A stretch of 6,812 nt of DNA from CAZPWQ01 sp964590495 (GTDB lineage: Bacteria; Bacteroidota; Rhodothermia; Balneolales; Balneolaceae): contig CAZPWQ010000155.1 of assembly GCA_964590495.1 (NCBI GenBank), forward strand, positions 1 through 6,812, in the 5' to 3' direction. Each line of letters starts with the position of its first letter. The stretch's first letter is position 1. Below are positions 1-5,850 of the stretch, piece by piece. Position numbers and translations under genes: made by a program. Below the pieces are notes generated by a model, which was not told where the DNA came from, ran no database searches, and saw only the letters and a list, made by a program, of their open reading frames with translations.

Positions 1-51
1 CTTTAAATATTTTATTTGCTTTATTACGCAGATTTGCCGTTACTAGAACGT

Positions 52-135
52 ATGAAAACAACTGATCTTCATATCCTTCCGCTTATTCCGCAGCCGCCGG
101 TTCTATATACACCGGCCGGAAGGGATATGCTGTGA
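52..135 (+). CDS. Putative proline-rich leader peptide upstream of proC
   Basis: This is a 27-codon frame, ATG at 52 to TGA at 133-135, lying 103 nt ahead of proC. It contains five proline codons (79, 88, 94, 97 and 112), all of them CCG, including a Pro-Pro pair in the segment LPLIPQPPVLYTP. No transmembrane or enzyme motif is present, and I see no Shine-Dalgarno sequence, but proC itself also lacks one. The first CCG codon lies inside the 5' strand of a stem (70-81), and the stop codon falls just after the 3' strand of that stem (117-129). An intrinsic terminator follows at 161-191. In classical amino-acid attenuation, a ribosome paused at scarce-aminoacyl-tRNA codons controls a downstream terminator, so a proline-codon leader before a proline biosynthesis gene makes biological sense. 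Translation of the frame is inferred. The frame is open upstream as far as the TAA at 4-6, so it is not the visible tail of a larger gene. Confidence 0.5.
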   Translation: MKTTDLHILPLIPQPPVLYTPAGRDML

Positions 136-191
136 TCTGAAAAAACATCTTCGTTTATAAGGCAGAATCCTTCCGGGTTCTGCCTTTTTTT
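70..191 (+). promoter_or_regulatory. Candidate transcription attenuator of proC
   Basis: Three alternative pairings can be drawn by eye. (1) Positions 70-81 pair with 117-129: a 12-bp stem with one bulged G, enclosing a small hairpin 96-101/111-116. (2) Positions 116-123 pair perfectly with 169-176 (CCGGAAGG with CCTTCCGG). This extends by 125-126 with 167-168 and by 128-131 with 161-164, and it consumes the whole 5' arm of the terminator. (3) The terminator itself, 161-170 with 175-184, then a T-run. Pairings 1 and 3 are compatible, while pairing 2 excludes both. The common strand 116-131 is therefore a switch. A ribosome held at the early CCG codons would mask 70-81 and favour pairing 2 (read-through). 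A ribosome at the stop codon (133) would cover 116-131 and favour termination. A ligand-binding riboswitch is an alternative, but the enclosed domain looks too small for an aptamer I recognise. Confidence 0.55.
161..191 (+). terminator. Intrinsic terminator in the proC leader
   Basis: A 10-bp stem (161-170 with 175-184, one T-G wobble) closes a TTCC tetraloop and is followed directly by seven T residues (185-191). This is a canonical Rho-independent terminator. It sits 47 nt before the proC start codon, so it either ends an upstream transcript or acts as the off-state of a proC attenuator. The complementarity of its 5' arm to 116-131 favours the second reading. Confidence 0.85.
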
Positions 192-204
192 ATTTCATAA
201 ATTT

Positions 205-212
205 TCTATTTG
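205..212 (+). promoter_or_regulatory. Weak -7-like element ahead of proC
   Basis: TCTATTTG matches the Bacteroidota -7 consensus TAnnTTTG except at its second base and lies 26 nt before the proC start codon. The expected -33 position falls in the terminator T-run and has no TTTG. If this is a real promoter, proC would be expressed independently of the upstream terminator, which would argue against attenuation. The match is weak and could be chance. Confidence 0.15.
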
Positions 213-238
213 AATCTAAACCAACACTCGATATTACA

Positions 239-1060
239 ATGAATAAAAAAGACCTGCACATTGCCATTTTAGGAGCCGGAAATATTGGTACAGCCATAGC
301 GAACGGCCTCAGTGAGTCCGGGCTCTTCACAGCTCAAAACATGACGCTTACCCGCAGAAGAACGGAATTGCTTAAAAAGTTTAAAGACCGGGGATATACC
401 GTTCACTCCGACAATCCCAAGGCGGTAAAAAACTCTGATATTATATTGCTGGCTGTAGAACCGCATCAGCTTGATGGGCTGCTGGAAGAAATAAAACCGA
501 GTCTGGACTCCGACAGGCATACAGTTGTTTCTGTGGTTTCAGGAGCAACGATTAAACAGATTACTCACATAATCTCAGATGACATAGCTGTTGTACGTGC
601 GATGCCCAATACTGCCATCTCCATCCGGGAATCCATGACCTGCATCAGTTCAAAAAACAGCGATCAAAAAGCGATAACGCTGACACAGTCGATTTTTGAA
701 ACAGTGGGTGAAACTTTGATTATTCCTGAAGAAGAGATGACCTCGGCTACGGCTTTGGGCGCCTGCGGAATCGCTTTTTTCCTGCGTGCCATCCGGGCGG
801 CTTCACAGGGCGGTACGGAAATAGGATTCCATGCTCATGATGCCCTTAAAATCGCCGCTCAAACAGCCAAAGGTGCCGCGAGTCTTTTGACCGGCACGGA
901 TAATCATCCGGAACATGAAATAGACCGGGTTACCACTCCCCGGGGCTGTACCATAGCCGGATTAAACCAGATGGAACATGCCGGATTCAGTTCGGCCCTG
1001 ATCAAAGGTATCGTCGTATCCGCCGAAAAAGCAGGGAGATTGTATTCGGACGAGGAATAA
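239..1060 (+). CDS. proC: Pyrroline-5-carboxylate reductase
   Basis: Catalyses the NAD(P)H-dependent reduction of 1-pyrroline-5-carboxylate to L-proline, the final cytoplasmic step of proline synthesis. The protein has 273 residues, the usual length (E. coli ProC has 269). An N-terminal Rossmann fold shows GAGNIG at residues 12-17. The family signature RAMPNT is at 120-125. The C-terminal dimerisation and active-site helices run from about 165 to the end, with the HPEHEIDRVTTPRGCTIAGL segment (223-242) matching the family's DxVxSPGGTT region in the variant form with PRGCT. The usual SGSGPAY motif appears as GACGIAFF (174-181), lacking the proline. I regard this as lineage variation, because the surrounding residues are well conserved. 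No Shine-Dalgarno sequence precedes the ATG, and no nearer in-frame start fits the fold better. The gene appears monocistronic and is preceded by the putative proline-sensing attenuator. Confidence in the assignment is high. Confidence 0.95.
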   Translation: MNKKDLHIAILGAGNIGTAIANGLSESGLFTAQNMTLTRRRTELLKKFKDRGYTVHSDNPKAVKNSDIILLAVEPHQLDGLLEEIKPSLDSDRHTVVSVVSGATIKQITHIISDDIAVVRAMPNTAISIRESMTCISSKNSDQKAITLTQSIFETVGETLIIPEEEMTSATALGACGIAFFLRAIRAASQGGTEIGFHAHDALKIAAQTAKGAASLLTGTDNHPEHEIDRVTTPRGCTIAGLNQMEHAGFSSALIKGIVVSAEKAGRLYSDEE

Positions 1061-1067
1061 GGGAGAA

Positions 1068-1118
1068 GCTGACTGCCCTTTCGAACCCGTCGGACCGCAA
1101 AATCAGCGGTCGGACGGA
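1068..1118 (+). repeat. 51-bp palindromic intergenic repeat, copy 1
   Basis: This copy begins 8 nt after the proC stop codon and aligns without gaps to 3247-3297, with about 43 of 51 positions identical. A conserved flank (TGCCCTTTCGnACC) leads into a hairpin: 1087-1098 pairs with 1106-1117, 11 of 12 pairs, with a G-G mismatch at 1092/1112 and a 7-nt loop. Each arm contains the same odd palindrome GTCGGAC. No T-run follows, so it is not a canonical intrinsic terminator. It resembles a REP-like dispersed element placed at a gene's 3' end. Confidence 0.8.
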
Positions 1119-1148
1119 ATAAACTTTCAATGTTAATTTTTCACCTCA

Positions 1149-1192
1149 TTTGTTCAGATATATTAGGATCAGTATATTTATAGTGCTTATAA
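1149..1192 (+). promoter_or_regulatory. Candidate promoter and operator of the toxin-antitoxin operon
   Basis: TTTG at 1149-1152 and TATATTTA at 1173-1180 are 20 nt apart. This fits the Bacteroidota pattern TTTG-N17-23-TAnnTTTG with one mismatch in the last base, and predicts a transcript start near 1187. An inverted repeat, TTATA (1178-1182) and TATAA (1188-1192) separated by GTGCT, overlaps that start. Toxin-antitoxin operons of this type are usually autorepressed by the antitoxin, so this is a plausible operator. Both elements are short and inferred by eye. Confidence 0.4.
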
Positions 1193-1210
1193 AAACATAA
1201 AAAGAACTTT

Positions 1211-1495
1211 ATGAATATTTCTATATCTAAAGATATTGAACCTCTCTCTGAATTTCGGAAAAGATCGGCAGATTTTATTAAGCGCCTCAAAAAAGAAAAA
1301 CAACCTATCATACTAACCCAGCATGGGAAAAGTGCAGCAGTTTTAATGGATGTAACCGAATACGAACGGTTCTCTAAAAAAATAAAGTTGCTTGAAGATC
1401 TGCTTGAAGCCAAACAACAAGTTGAGCAGGGTAAAACCTACACAATGGATGAAGCCCGGGAACGGATTGAAAAACATCTTTCTAAATGGAAGTAA
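1211..1495 (+). CDS. Phd/YefM-family antitoxin
   Basis: A 94-residue protein with the typical antitoxin plan. The N-terminal DNA-binding and dimerisation part (about 1-55) contains the family pattern of a lysine-rich helix followed by PIILTQHGKSAAVLMDVTEYERF (32-54). A charged, probably partly disordered C-terminal tail (about 60-94) would wrap the toxin. Its role would be to neutralise the downstream ParE/RelE-like toxin and to repress its own promoter together with it. The stop codon overlaps the toxin start by 10 nt, which is typical translational coupling for such pairs. The stretch is visibly more AT-rich than proC and fadE, consistent with horizontal acquisition. Cognate specificity cannot be told from sequence alone. 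No strong Shine-Dalgarno sequence precedes the ATG. Confidence 0.88.
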   Translation: MNISISKDIEPLSEFRKRSADFIKRLKKEKQPIILTQHGKSAAVLMDVTEYERFSKKIKLLEDLLEAKQQVEQGKTYTMDEARERIEKHLSKWK

Positions 1496-1776
1496 TTTTT
1501 ACGGATCGTTTTTTAAATCGTGTTGAAGAATATTCCGACTATATTGCTCTCAATGATATTCCAGCAGCTGTAAAATGGGCTAATGAAGTTTTTAAACGTT
1601 GCCGGCAGTTGAAATCACATCCACGAAGTGGTCGCATTGTACCGGAATTCGCTCGTCCTGAAATACGTGAATTAGTTCATGGAGATTACCGGCTGATTTA
1701 TGAAATAAGATCCAACCAAATTGATGTGCTTACCATCTGGCACACAAGACAGGAATTGCCTGATGAACTTGAATAG
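1486..1776 (+). CDS. ParE/RelE-family toxin
   Basis: A 96-residue protein of the ParE/RelE toxin superfamily, the usual length. It shows two N-terminal helices (about 7-43) and then the beta-sheet core with recognisable family motifs: HPRSGRIVPEF (45-55), the IREL motif (60-63), YRLIYEI (68-74) and a final strand with IWHTRQ (84-89). ParE members poison DNA gyrase, whereas RelE members cleave mRNA on the ribosome. The N-terminal helical hairpin and the PEIREL-YRLIY pattern lean towards the ParE/RelE 'StbE-like' group, but the target cannot be fixed from sequence. The gene overlaps the antitoxin by 10 nt, so the two are probably co-transcribed and co-translated. It is intact, without frameshift or truncation. 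Confidence 0.88.
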   Translation: MEVIFTDRFLNRVEEYSDYIALNDIPAAVKWANEVFKRCRQLKSHPRSGRIVPEFARPEIRELVHGDYRLIYEIRSNQIDVLTIWHTRQELPDELE

Positions 1777-1817
1777 TAGTTATTCAATTTATTTATGTGT
1801 ATAAAGGATATACGGGC

Positions 1818-1853
1818 ATGAATCAGACCATTGATTTAGGTATAATTCTATGA
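1818..1853 (+). CDS. Possible 11-codon ORF coupled to the lipoprotein gene
   Basis: An ATG at 1818, preceded by AAAGGA (1803-1808, 9-nt spacing), opens an 11-codon frame. Its TGA (1851-1853) overlaps the lipoprotein ATG (1850-1852) as ATGA. This Shine-Dalgarno match is better than the one in front of the lipoprotein start itself. It could mean translational re-initiation onto the lipoprotein, or it could be chance in a short intergenic space. Confidence 0.2.
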   Translation: MNQTIDLGIIL

Positions 1854-3106
1854 ACATCCGGACAACATATCTGCAATATTCATTATTCACTATTTTATTA
1901 CTTCCTGCTTTTTTAATAGTCTCCTGTGAATCGCCCGGAACTTCGGATACGGAGACAACGAACCAGGATTCACTTTTAACATTTATAATTGAACGGCCCT
2001 CTTCCCACGGCGAATGGAAAGATGAGGTGACTGTTCATTCTTCAGGCGAAATTGAATTCCGGCGGCTGGAAGGGGAAGAAAAACCATCTTCCTCGCGAAT
2101 ACTGGATGAAAACGAGTTTTTGGAACTGGAGAGACAATTGGATCATCTTTATGCTCTTGGGAAAGAGTGTCCCGAGTATAATGAAGATAGTGTTGAATTA
2201 TACACCATTACTTATAATGGTCCTTTGGGTGAAAAGACTGTACGTTGTGATGGTTCCGCTTTTGGTTCAAACAATAGTGAATTGAGATCCATCGTATTTC
2301 TGCTCAGGGAATTCAGAACATCCCTGATCGGTGAGGAAAAGTTTGCCGACCAGCTCGGCTTTGAACTGACACCGGAACAGACCGTTGTGAATTTGGATGA
2401 ATCCATTATTCTGCGGTACAGGGTAACAAATATAACAGGAAACACAGTTGATTTTGGATTTTCATCCGGATGCCAGGTTGGATTTAAGATTTATCAGGAA
2501 GGCGAGATAGTATTTTCTTCAAACGCTTTTGGATGTACAGCTGCCCTTACCAGTTGGGAAATACCCGCGTTTTCAACCGAAATTAAAGAATTTGAATGGG
2601 ATCACAGTGCTTTCGACGGTTCCATCCATCATGACAGGAAAGTGAAGAGCGGGATGTACACAATCATTCAATTTTTGAGAAATGGAAACTCCCCGTACCA
2701 GTCAACCGAAGTTACCATTACCGAAAAGGGAGACCAGGCTTTGCAGCCGCGTGTGGTTTATAACCGTCATGACGATCCCTCGGCATTCATCTATGAACTG
2801 AATAACCGAATTTCCGACTCCTTTTCCTTTGATTTTTCAATGGACAGAAAAGTCGGCTTCCGGATCCGCGAATATGATGTGCAGTCGCAAACCCCGGGTG
2901 AGATCATTTTTACCGATACCACAGGCAATCAGAATATCACCCATTTAACTATTGAACCGTTTGAGGAGTATGTCTGGACTGAGACGTGGGACCGCAGAGA
3001 TCATGACGGGAACTTAGTACCGCAGGGATTCTACTGGGCAGAAATGTGGCTGCGGGAACAGGAGAAAGATTATCGGGCCGGACGAAGGGTCTTTATTGAT
3101 AATTAA
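1850..3106 (+). CDS. Secreted lipoprotein with two BsuPI-like domains
   Basis: A 418-residue predicted lipoprotein. The N-terminus has a hydrophobic stretch (about 11-24) ending in the lipobox IVSC, so Cys26 would be lipidated and the protein anchored to an envelope membrane. Residues 41-158 form a first domain with alternating strands (EVTVHSSGEIEF, then VELYTITYNG) that I do not firmly recognise. Residues about 170-292 resemble a BsuPI-type beta-sandwich (VNLDESIILRYRVTN, then an SSGCQVGFKIY strand, then EFEWDHSAFDG and KVKSGMY). Residues about 300-418 repeat that ending clearly (IEPFEEYVWTETWDRRDHDG, then LVPQGFYWAEMWL). BsuPI is named for an intracellular proteinase inhibitor of Bacillus subtilis, but most extracellular family members have no known activity. 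Cys107/Cys133 and Cys208/Cys229 could form disulfides. The gene is alone on its strand after the toxin and shares no obvious function with its neighbours. Confidence 0.75.
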   Translation: MNIRTTYLQYSLFTILLLPAFLIVSCESPGTSDTETTNQDSLLTFIIERPSSHGEWKDEVTVHSSGEIEFRRLEGEEKPSSSRILDENEFLELERQLDHLYALGKECPEYNEDSVELYTITYNGPLGEKTVRCDGSAFGSNNSELRSIVFLLREFRTSLIGEEKFADQLGFELTPEQTVVNLDESIILRYRVTNITGNTVDFGFSSGCQVGFKIYQEGEIVFSSNAFGCTAALTSWEIPAFSTEIKEFEWDHSAFDGSIHHDRKVKSGMYTIIQFLRNGNSPYQSTEVTITEKGDQALQPRVVYNRHDDPSAFIYELNNRISDSFSFDFSMDRKVGFRIREYDVQSQTPGEIIFTDTTGNQNITHLTIEPFEEYVWTETWDRRDHDGNLVPQGFYWAEMWLREQEKDYRAGRRVFIDN

Positions 3107-3145
3107 TATTCATCAAACCATTGCTCTTTCGGGTACGATGTAAGG

Positions 3146-3161
3146 ACATCCCATGGGATGT
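3146..3161. repeat. Perfect 16-bp palindrome
   Basis: ACATCCCATGGGATGT is a perfect inverted repeat 39 nt after the lipoprotein stop codon, in the convergent space before the fadE 3' end. As RNA it could form a 6-bp stem with a CATG loop, but no T-run follows on either strand, so a canonical terminator is not supported. A protein-binding site is possible. Confidence 0.6.
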
Positions 3162-3246
3162 TCCACCAAGAGATATCTATGGGAAATATCGAAATCCCAA
3201 CTCTCATTGACGGATACCGACTGGATTTATACACTAGATGATAGGG

Positions 3247-3297
3247 GCTGGTTGCCCTTTCGTACCCGTCGGACCGCGAGGCCAGCGGTCGGACGGG
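3247..3297 (+). repeat. 51-bp palindromic intergenic repeat, copy 2
   Basis: The second copy of the element at 1068-1118 lies 30 nt beyond the fadE stop codon. The stem 3265-3277 with 3285-3297 has 12 of 13 pairs. It keeps the same G-G mismatch (3271/3291) and the same 7-nt loop length, although most loop bases differ between copies. The shared flank reads GCTGnnTGCCCTTTCG. Relative to its neighbouring gene this copy is in the opposite orientation, since copy 1 follows a plus-strand gene and copy 2 follows a minus-strand gene. Confidence 0.8.
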
Positions 3298-3326
3298 GAG
3301 TAAGTGATAATTTTCTAGTTACTACG

Positions 3327-5810
3327 TTACCTGTTCACCGGCAGTTTTTCGCTTTTTTTTGGCGTCGAAGGTGTTTCATTTTGGTATTCCTCGAGTGTAA
3401 ACTCATCTACCTGAACAGAATCCAACCTGGCATCTTCAGCTTTTCTAATCAATTCTGCCTCTATATCGTCAATAATACCTTTTTCATGTGCCTGGTCGAT
3501 AACAAACCGCGTCTGAGTTTTGGGAAGCTCTTTTTTCTTGGTAGCCGCATAAATTTTCTTATACACCGGCTCAGCTTCTTCAAGTAATTTAAGGGCCTGT
3601 TCATAGCGCCCGATAGTATCCTCTGTATTGCCTGGAATAAAGATTCCGTCGGTTAGTCTGTCGCGCTGATCACCCATGACCTGCATCGCCTGTGCCACTT
3701 TGTGTCCCAGTTTATCAGAGGGCATGGTCCCTATTCTGTTTATCCGCGACCATAAAGCGACAGGTCCGCGGAACAACCATGTGAGACCGGGGACTTTGAT
3801 TTCACGGTACAGAGCATCAAATGCCTCCTGTATTTGTGCAAAAGCATAATCCATCGACCATTCAAGGAAAATAAGGTCCTCTTCGCGCCGGCCTTCGGCA
3901 TCAAATCGTCGCAAGGTTGCTGTTGCGAGATACATCCAGCTGAGTATATCGGCAAAACGACCGCTGATCTTTTCTTTGATCTTGAGTCCGCCGCCATATG
4001 AGCCGAGAGCAATATCAGCCAGAAAGGCAAATGAGGCCGATGCCCACGATAGTTTACGATAGTATCTGGCTGCAGGACCTCTTACCGGCGATGGAGCAAT
4101 AAGTCCGCGTGTTAAACTCATGAAAAACGAACGTGCTTTATTCCTTCCAATATGCCCTACATGCTTCCAGAAAGCATCATCGAAGGCTTTGACGTCTTTC
4201 CTGGAGAGGGCATCAATTTCATTATAGGCATATGGATGACAGCGTATGGCACCCTGCCCGAATATCATCAGACTCCGCGTCAGAATGTTGGCTCCTTCAA
4301 CTGTGATGGCAATTGGTGTGGCTATATAACCGCTTGCAAAAATATTACGCGGCCCCCTGGAAATTGCAGCCCCGCCTTGTATATCCATGGCATCATTGAT
4401 AATTTTACGTCCGAGTTCGGTAAAATTATACTTGGCAATAGCAGTAACCACTGCCGGCTTTTCACCTATGTCAAGTCCGCCGCAGGTATAACGCCGTGCT
4501 GCTTCCATCAGATAAGTAAAGCCCCCGATCCGTGCCATCGGCTCTTCAATCCCTTCAAACTTGCCGATATTAATGCCGAACTGCCGGCGTATTGCCGTGT
4601 AGGCGCCCAGTGCACGTGTAGCAAGTTTAGCTCCACCCGTACTTTGAGCAGGCAGAGAAATTCCCCGTCCTACTCCCAGAGATTCCATCAGCATACGCCA
4701 TCCATTGCCGGCCTGATCGGGACCACCGATAATATTGTCAATCGATATGACAGCATCTTCGCCGTTTACCGGGCAGTTGTAAAATGGTACGCCCAGAGGA
4801 TCATGCCGGCGTCCGAGTATAATACCATCAGTATTACTTGGGACAAGAGCGCAGGTAATACCCTGATTCTCTCCTTTGCCAAGGTGGTTATCGGGGTCTC
4901 TCAACTTAAAAGCCAAACCGATGACAGTAGAAATGGCAGCAAGGGTAATATATCGCTTCTCAAAATTCAGCCGGATGAACAATTCACCATCCACATCTTT
5001 AAAAACCTCCCCTTCGGCGGTCATAGCACCCGCATCCGAACCTGCTGTAGGTTCCGTAAGAGCGAAGCAAGGTACTTCCTCCCCTTGTGCAAGTCGGGGC
5101 AGGTAATGATCTTTTTGTTCCTCGGTTCCGTAATGCATCAAAAGTTCGGCAGGACCCAGAGAATTAGGTACCATTACCGTTGTAGCCAACGGTCCGCACC
5201 GGGAGGCAAGCTTTGCGATTATAGCACTGTGCGCACTGGCCGAGAAATCAAGTCCCCCGTATTTTTCCGGGATAATCAATCCGAAAAATTTATGCCCGCA
5301 CATATATTCCCACACTTCAGCGGTAAATCCTTTTCGTACAAATACATCCCAATCGCTGACCATGCCGCAAAGTTCTTCAACAGGTCCATTAAGAAATGCC
5401 GCTTCTTTTTCAGTCAGCTCCGGGTAAGATTCATTGGCCAACCGCCTGAGATCCGGTTTTCCTGAAAACAGTTCCGCATCCACCCAGATATTACCCGCTT
5501 CAATGGCCGTACGCTCTGTTTCTGAAATTACCGGAAGAAAATTGAGGGCATCCAGCATTTTCATAAGCGGCCCTGTCACAACTGTTCGGCGTATAGCTTT
5601 TACATTAAAAACTACCGCCAAAACCACAAATACCGAAATCAGCCATACCGGTGCAGCAAGAGCCCATAAAGTAACCAAACCGGTAACAGACCAAATCCAC
5701 AGCGGTGTTCCCCAAAAAGCAAGTAACATTGCCGCTATTATTAATCCGGCAATGACGGTCCATAGTGGAAACTGGTACAAAAATCCATAAGCCTGATTGA
5801 GAAATTCCAT
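3327..5810 (-). CDS. fadE: FadE-type membrane acyl-CoA dehydrogenase
   Basis: Catalyses the first, FAD-dependent oxidation of fatty acyl-CoA to trans-2-enoyl-CoA in beta-oxidation. The protein has 827 residues (E. coli FadE has 814) and aligns throughout. Up to three hydrophobic segments (about 17-33, 35-53 and 55-70) precede the acyl-CoA dehydrogenase core, which carries VPNSLGPAELLMHYGTEEQK (214-233), PCFALTEPTAGSDAGA (247-262), KRYITLA (285-291) and GWRMLMESLGVGRGISLP (370-387). The motif AITVEGANILTRS (501-513) supplies the likely catalytic base Glu505. The rest, about 540-800, is the FadE-specific C-terminal domain (DUF1974 type), with PSDKLGHKVAQ and VDEF. I chose ATG at 5810 over the in-frame GTG at 5819 because the GTG lies inside a good Shine-Dalgarno sequence, GAGGTG, 6 nt before the ATG. 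The gene follows tetR by 36 nt on the same strand, so it is probably co-transcribed and controlled by it. Confidence 0.95.
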   Translation of the reverse strand: MEFLNQAYGFLYQFPLWTVIAGLIIAAMLLAFWGTPLWIWSVTGLVTLWALAAPVWLISVFVVLAVVFNVKAIRRTVVTGPLMKMLDALNFLPVISETERTAIEAGNIWVDAELFSGKPDLRRLANESYPELTEKEAAFLNGPVEELCGMVSDWDVFVRKGFTAEVWEYMCGHKFFGLIIPEKYGGLDFSASAHSAIIAKLASRCGPLATTVMVPNSLGPAELLMHYGTEEQKDHYLPRLAQGEEVPCFALTEPTAGSDAGAMTAEGEVFKDVDGELFIRLNFEKRYITLAAISTVIGLAFKLRDPDNHLGKGENQGITCALVPSNTDGIILGRRHDPLGVPFYNCPVNGEDAVISIDNIIGGPDQAGNGWRMLMESLGVGRGISLPAQSTGGAKLATRALGAYTAIRRQFGINIGKFEGIEEPMARIGGFTYLMEAARRYTCGGLDIGEKPAVVTAIAKYNFTELGRKIINDAMDIQGGAAISRGPRNIFASGYIATPIAITVEGANILTRSLMIFGQGAIRCHPYAYNEIDALSRKDVKAFDDAFWKHVGHIGRNKARSFFMSLTRGLIAPSPVRGPAARYYRKLSWASASFAFLADIALGSYGGGLKIKEKISGRFADILSWMYLATATLRRFDAEGRREEDLIFLEWSMDYAFAQIQEAFDALYREIKVPGLTWLFRGPVALWSRINRIGTMPSDKLGHKVAQAMQVMGDQRDRLTDGIFIPGNTEDTIGRYEQALKLLEEAEPVYKKIYAATKKKELPKTQTRFVIDQAHEKGIIDDIEAELIRKAEDARLDSVQVDEFTLEEYQNETPSTPKKSEKLPVNR

Positions 5811-5816
5811 AACGTA

Positions 5817-5822
5817 CACCTC
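5817..5822 (-). promoter_or_regulatory. Ribosome binding site of fadE
   Basis: GAGGTG on the minus strand is 6 nt upstream of the ATG at 5810. It settles the start choice, because the alternative GTG start (5819) would sit inside this site. It is the clearest Shine-Dalgarno sequence in the window. Confidence 0.7.
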
Positions 5823-5850
5823 ACTAGCTAGTAATTGATATTTATATCAA
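5823..5850. promoter_or_regulatory. Two palindromes in the tetR-fadE junction
   Basis: ACTAGCTAGT (5823-5832) is a perfect 10-bp palindrome. TTGATAT-TT-ATATCAA (5835-5850) is a perfect 16-bp palindrome that overlaps the tetR stop codon. Together they fill almost all of the 36-nt gap. The second could be an operator for an internal fadE promoter or an RNA hairpin affecting fadE relative to tetR. No clear promoter is visible beside them. Confidence 0.4.

Noticed and set aside
70..191. T-box or known metabolite riboswitch upstream of proC
   Set aside because: No T-box sequence or other aptamer core that I recognise is present. The domain enclosed by the 70-129 stem is very small, and the proline-rich ORF explains the architecture better.
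1087..1130. Intrinsic terminator for proC at repeat copy 1
   Set aside because: The stem is stable, but no T-run follows on the plus strand, so canonical Rho-independent termination is not supported.
3153..3587. A 144-codon plus-strand frame across repeat copy 2 and the fadE 3' end
   Set aside because: It overlaps fadE antisense, reads through the palindromic repeat and has no domain-like composition.
4152..5465. A 437-codon plus-strand frame opposite fadE
   Set aside because: It is wholly antisense to a strongly conserved FadE coding sequence. Its translation is rich in Cys, Ser, Arg and Ile without motifs, which is typical of a shadow frame.
5811..5819. GTG start at 5819 for fadE
   Set aside because: The GTG forms part of the GAGGTG ribosome binding site positioned 6 nt before the ATG at 5810.
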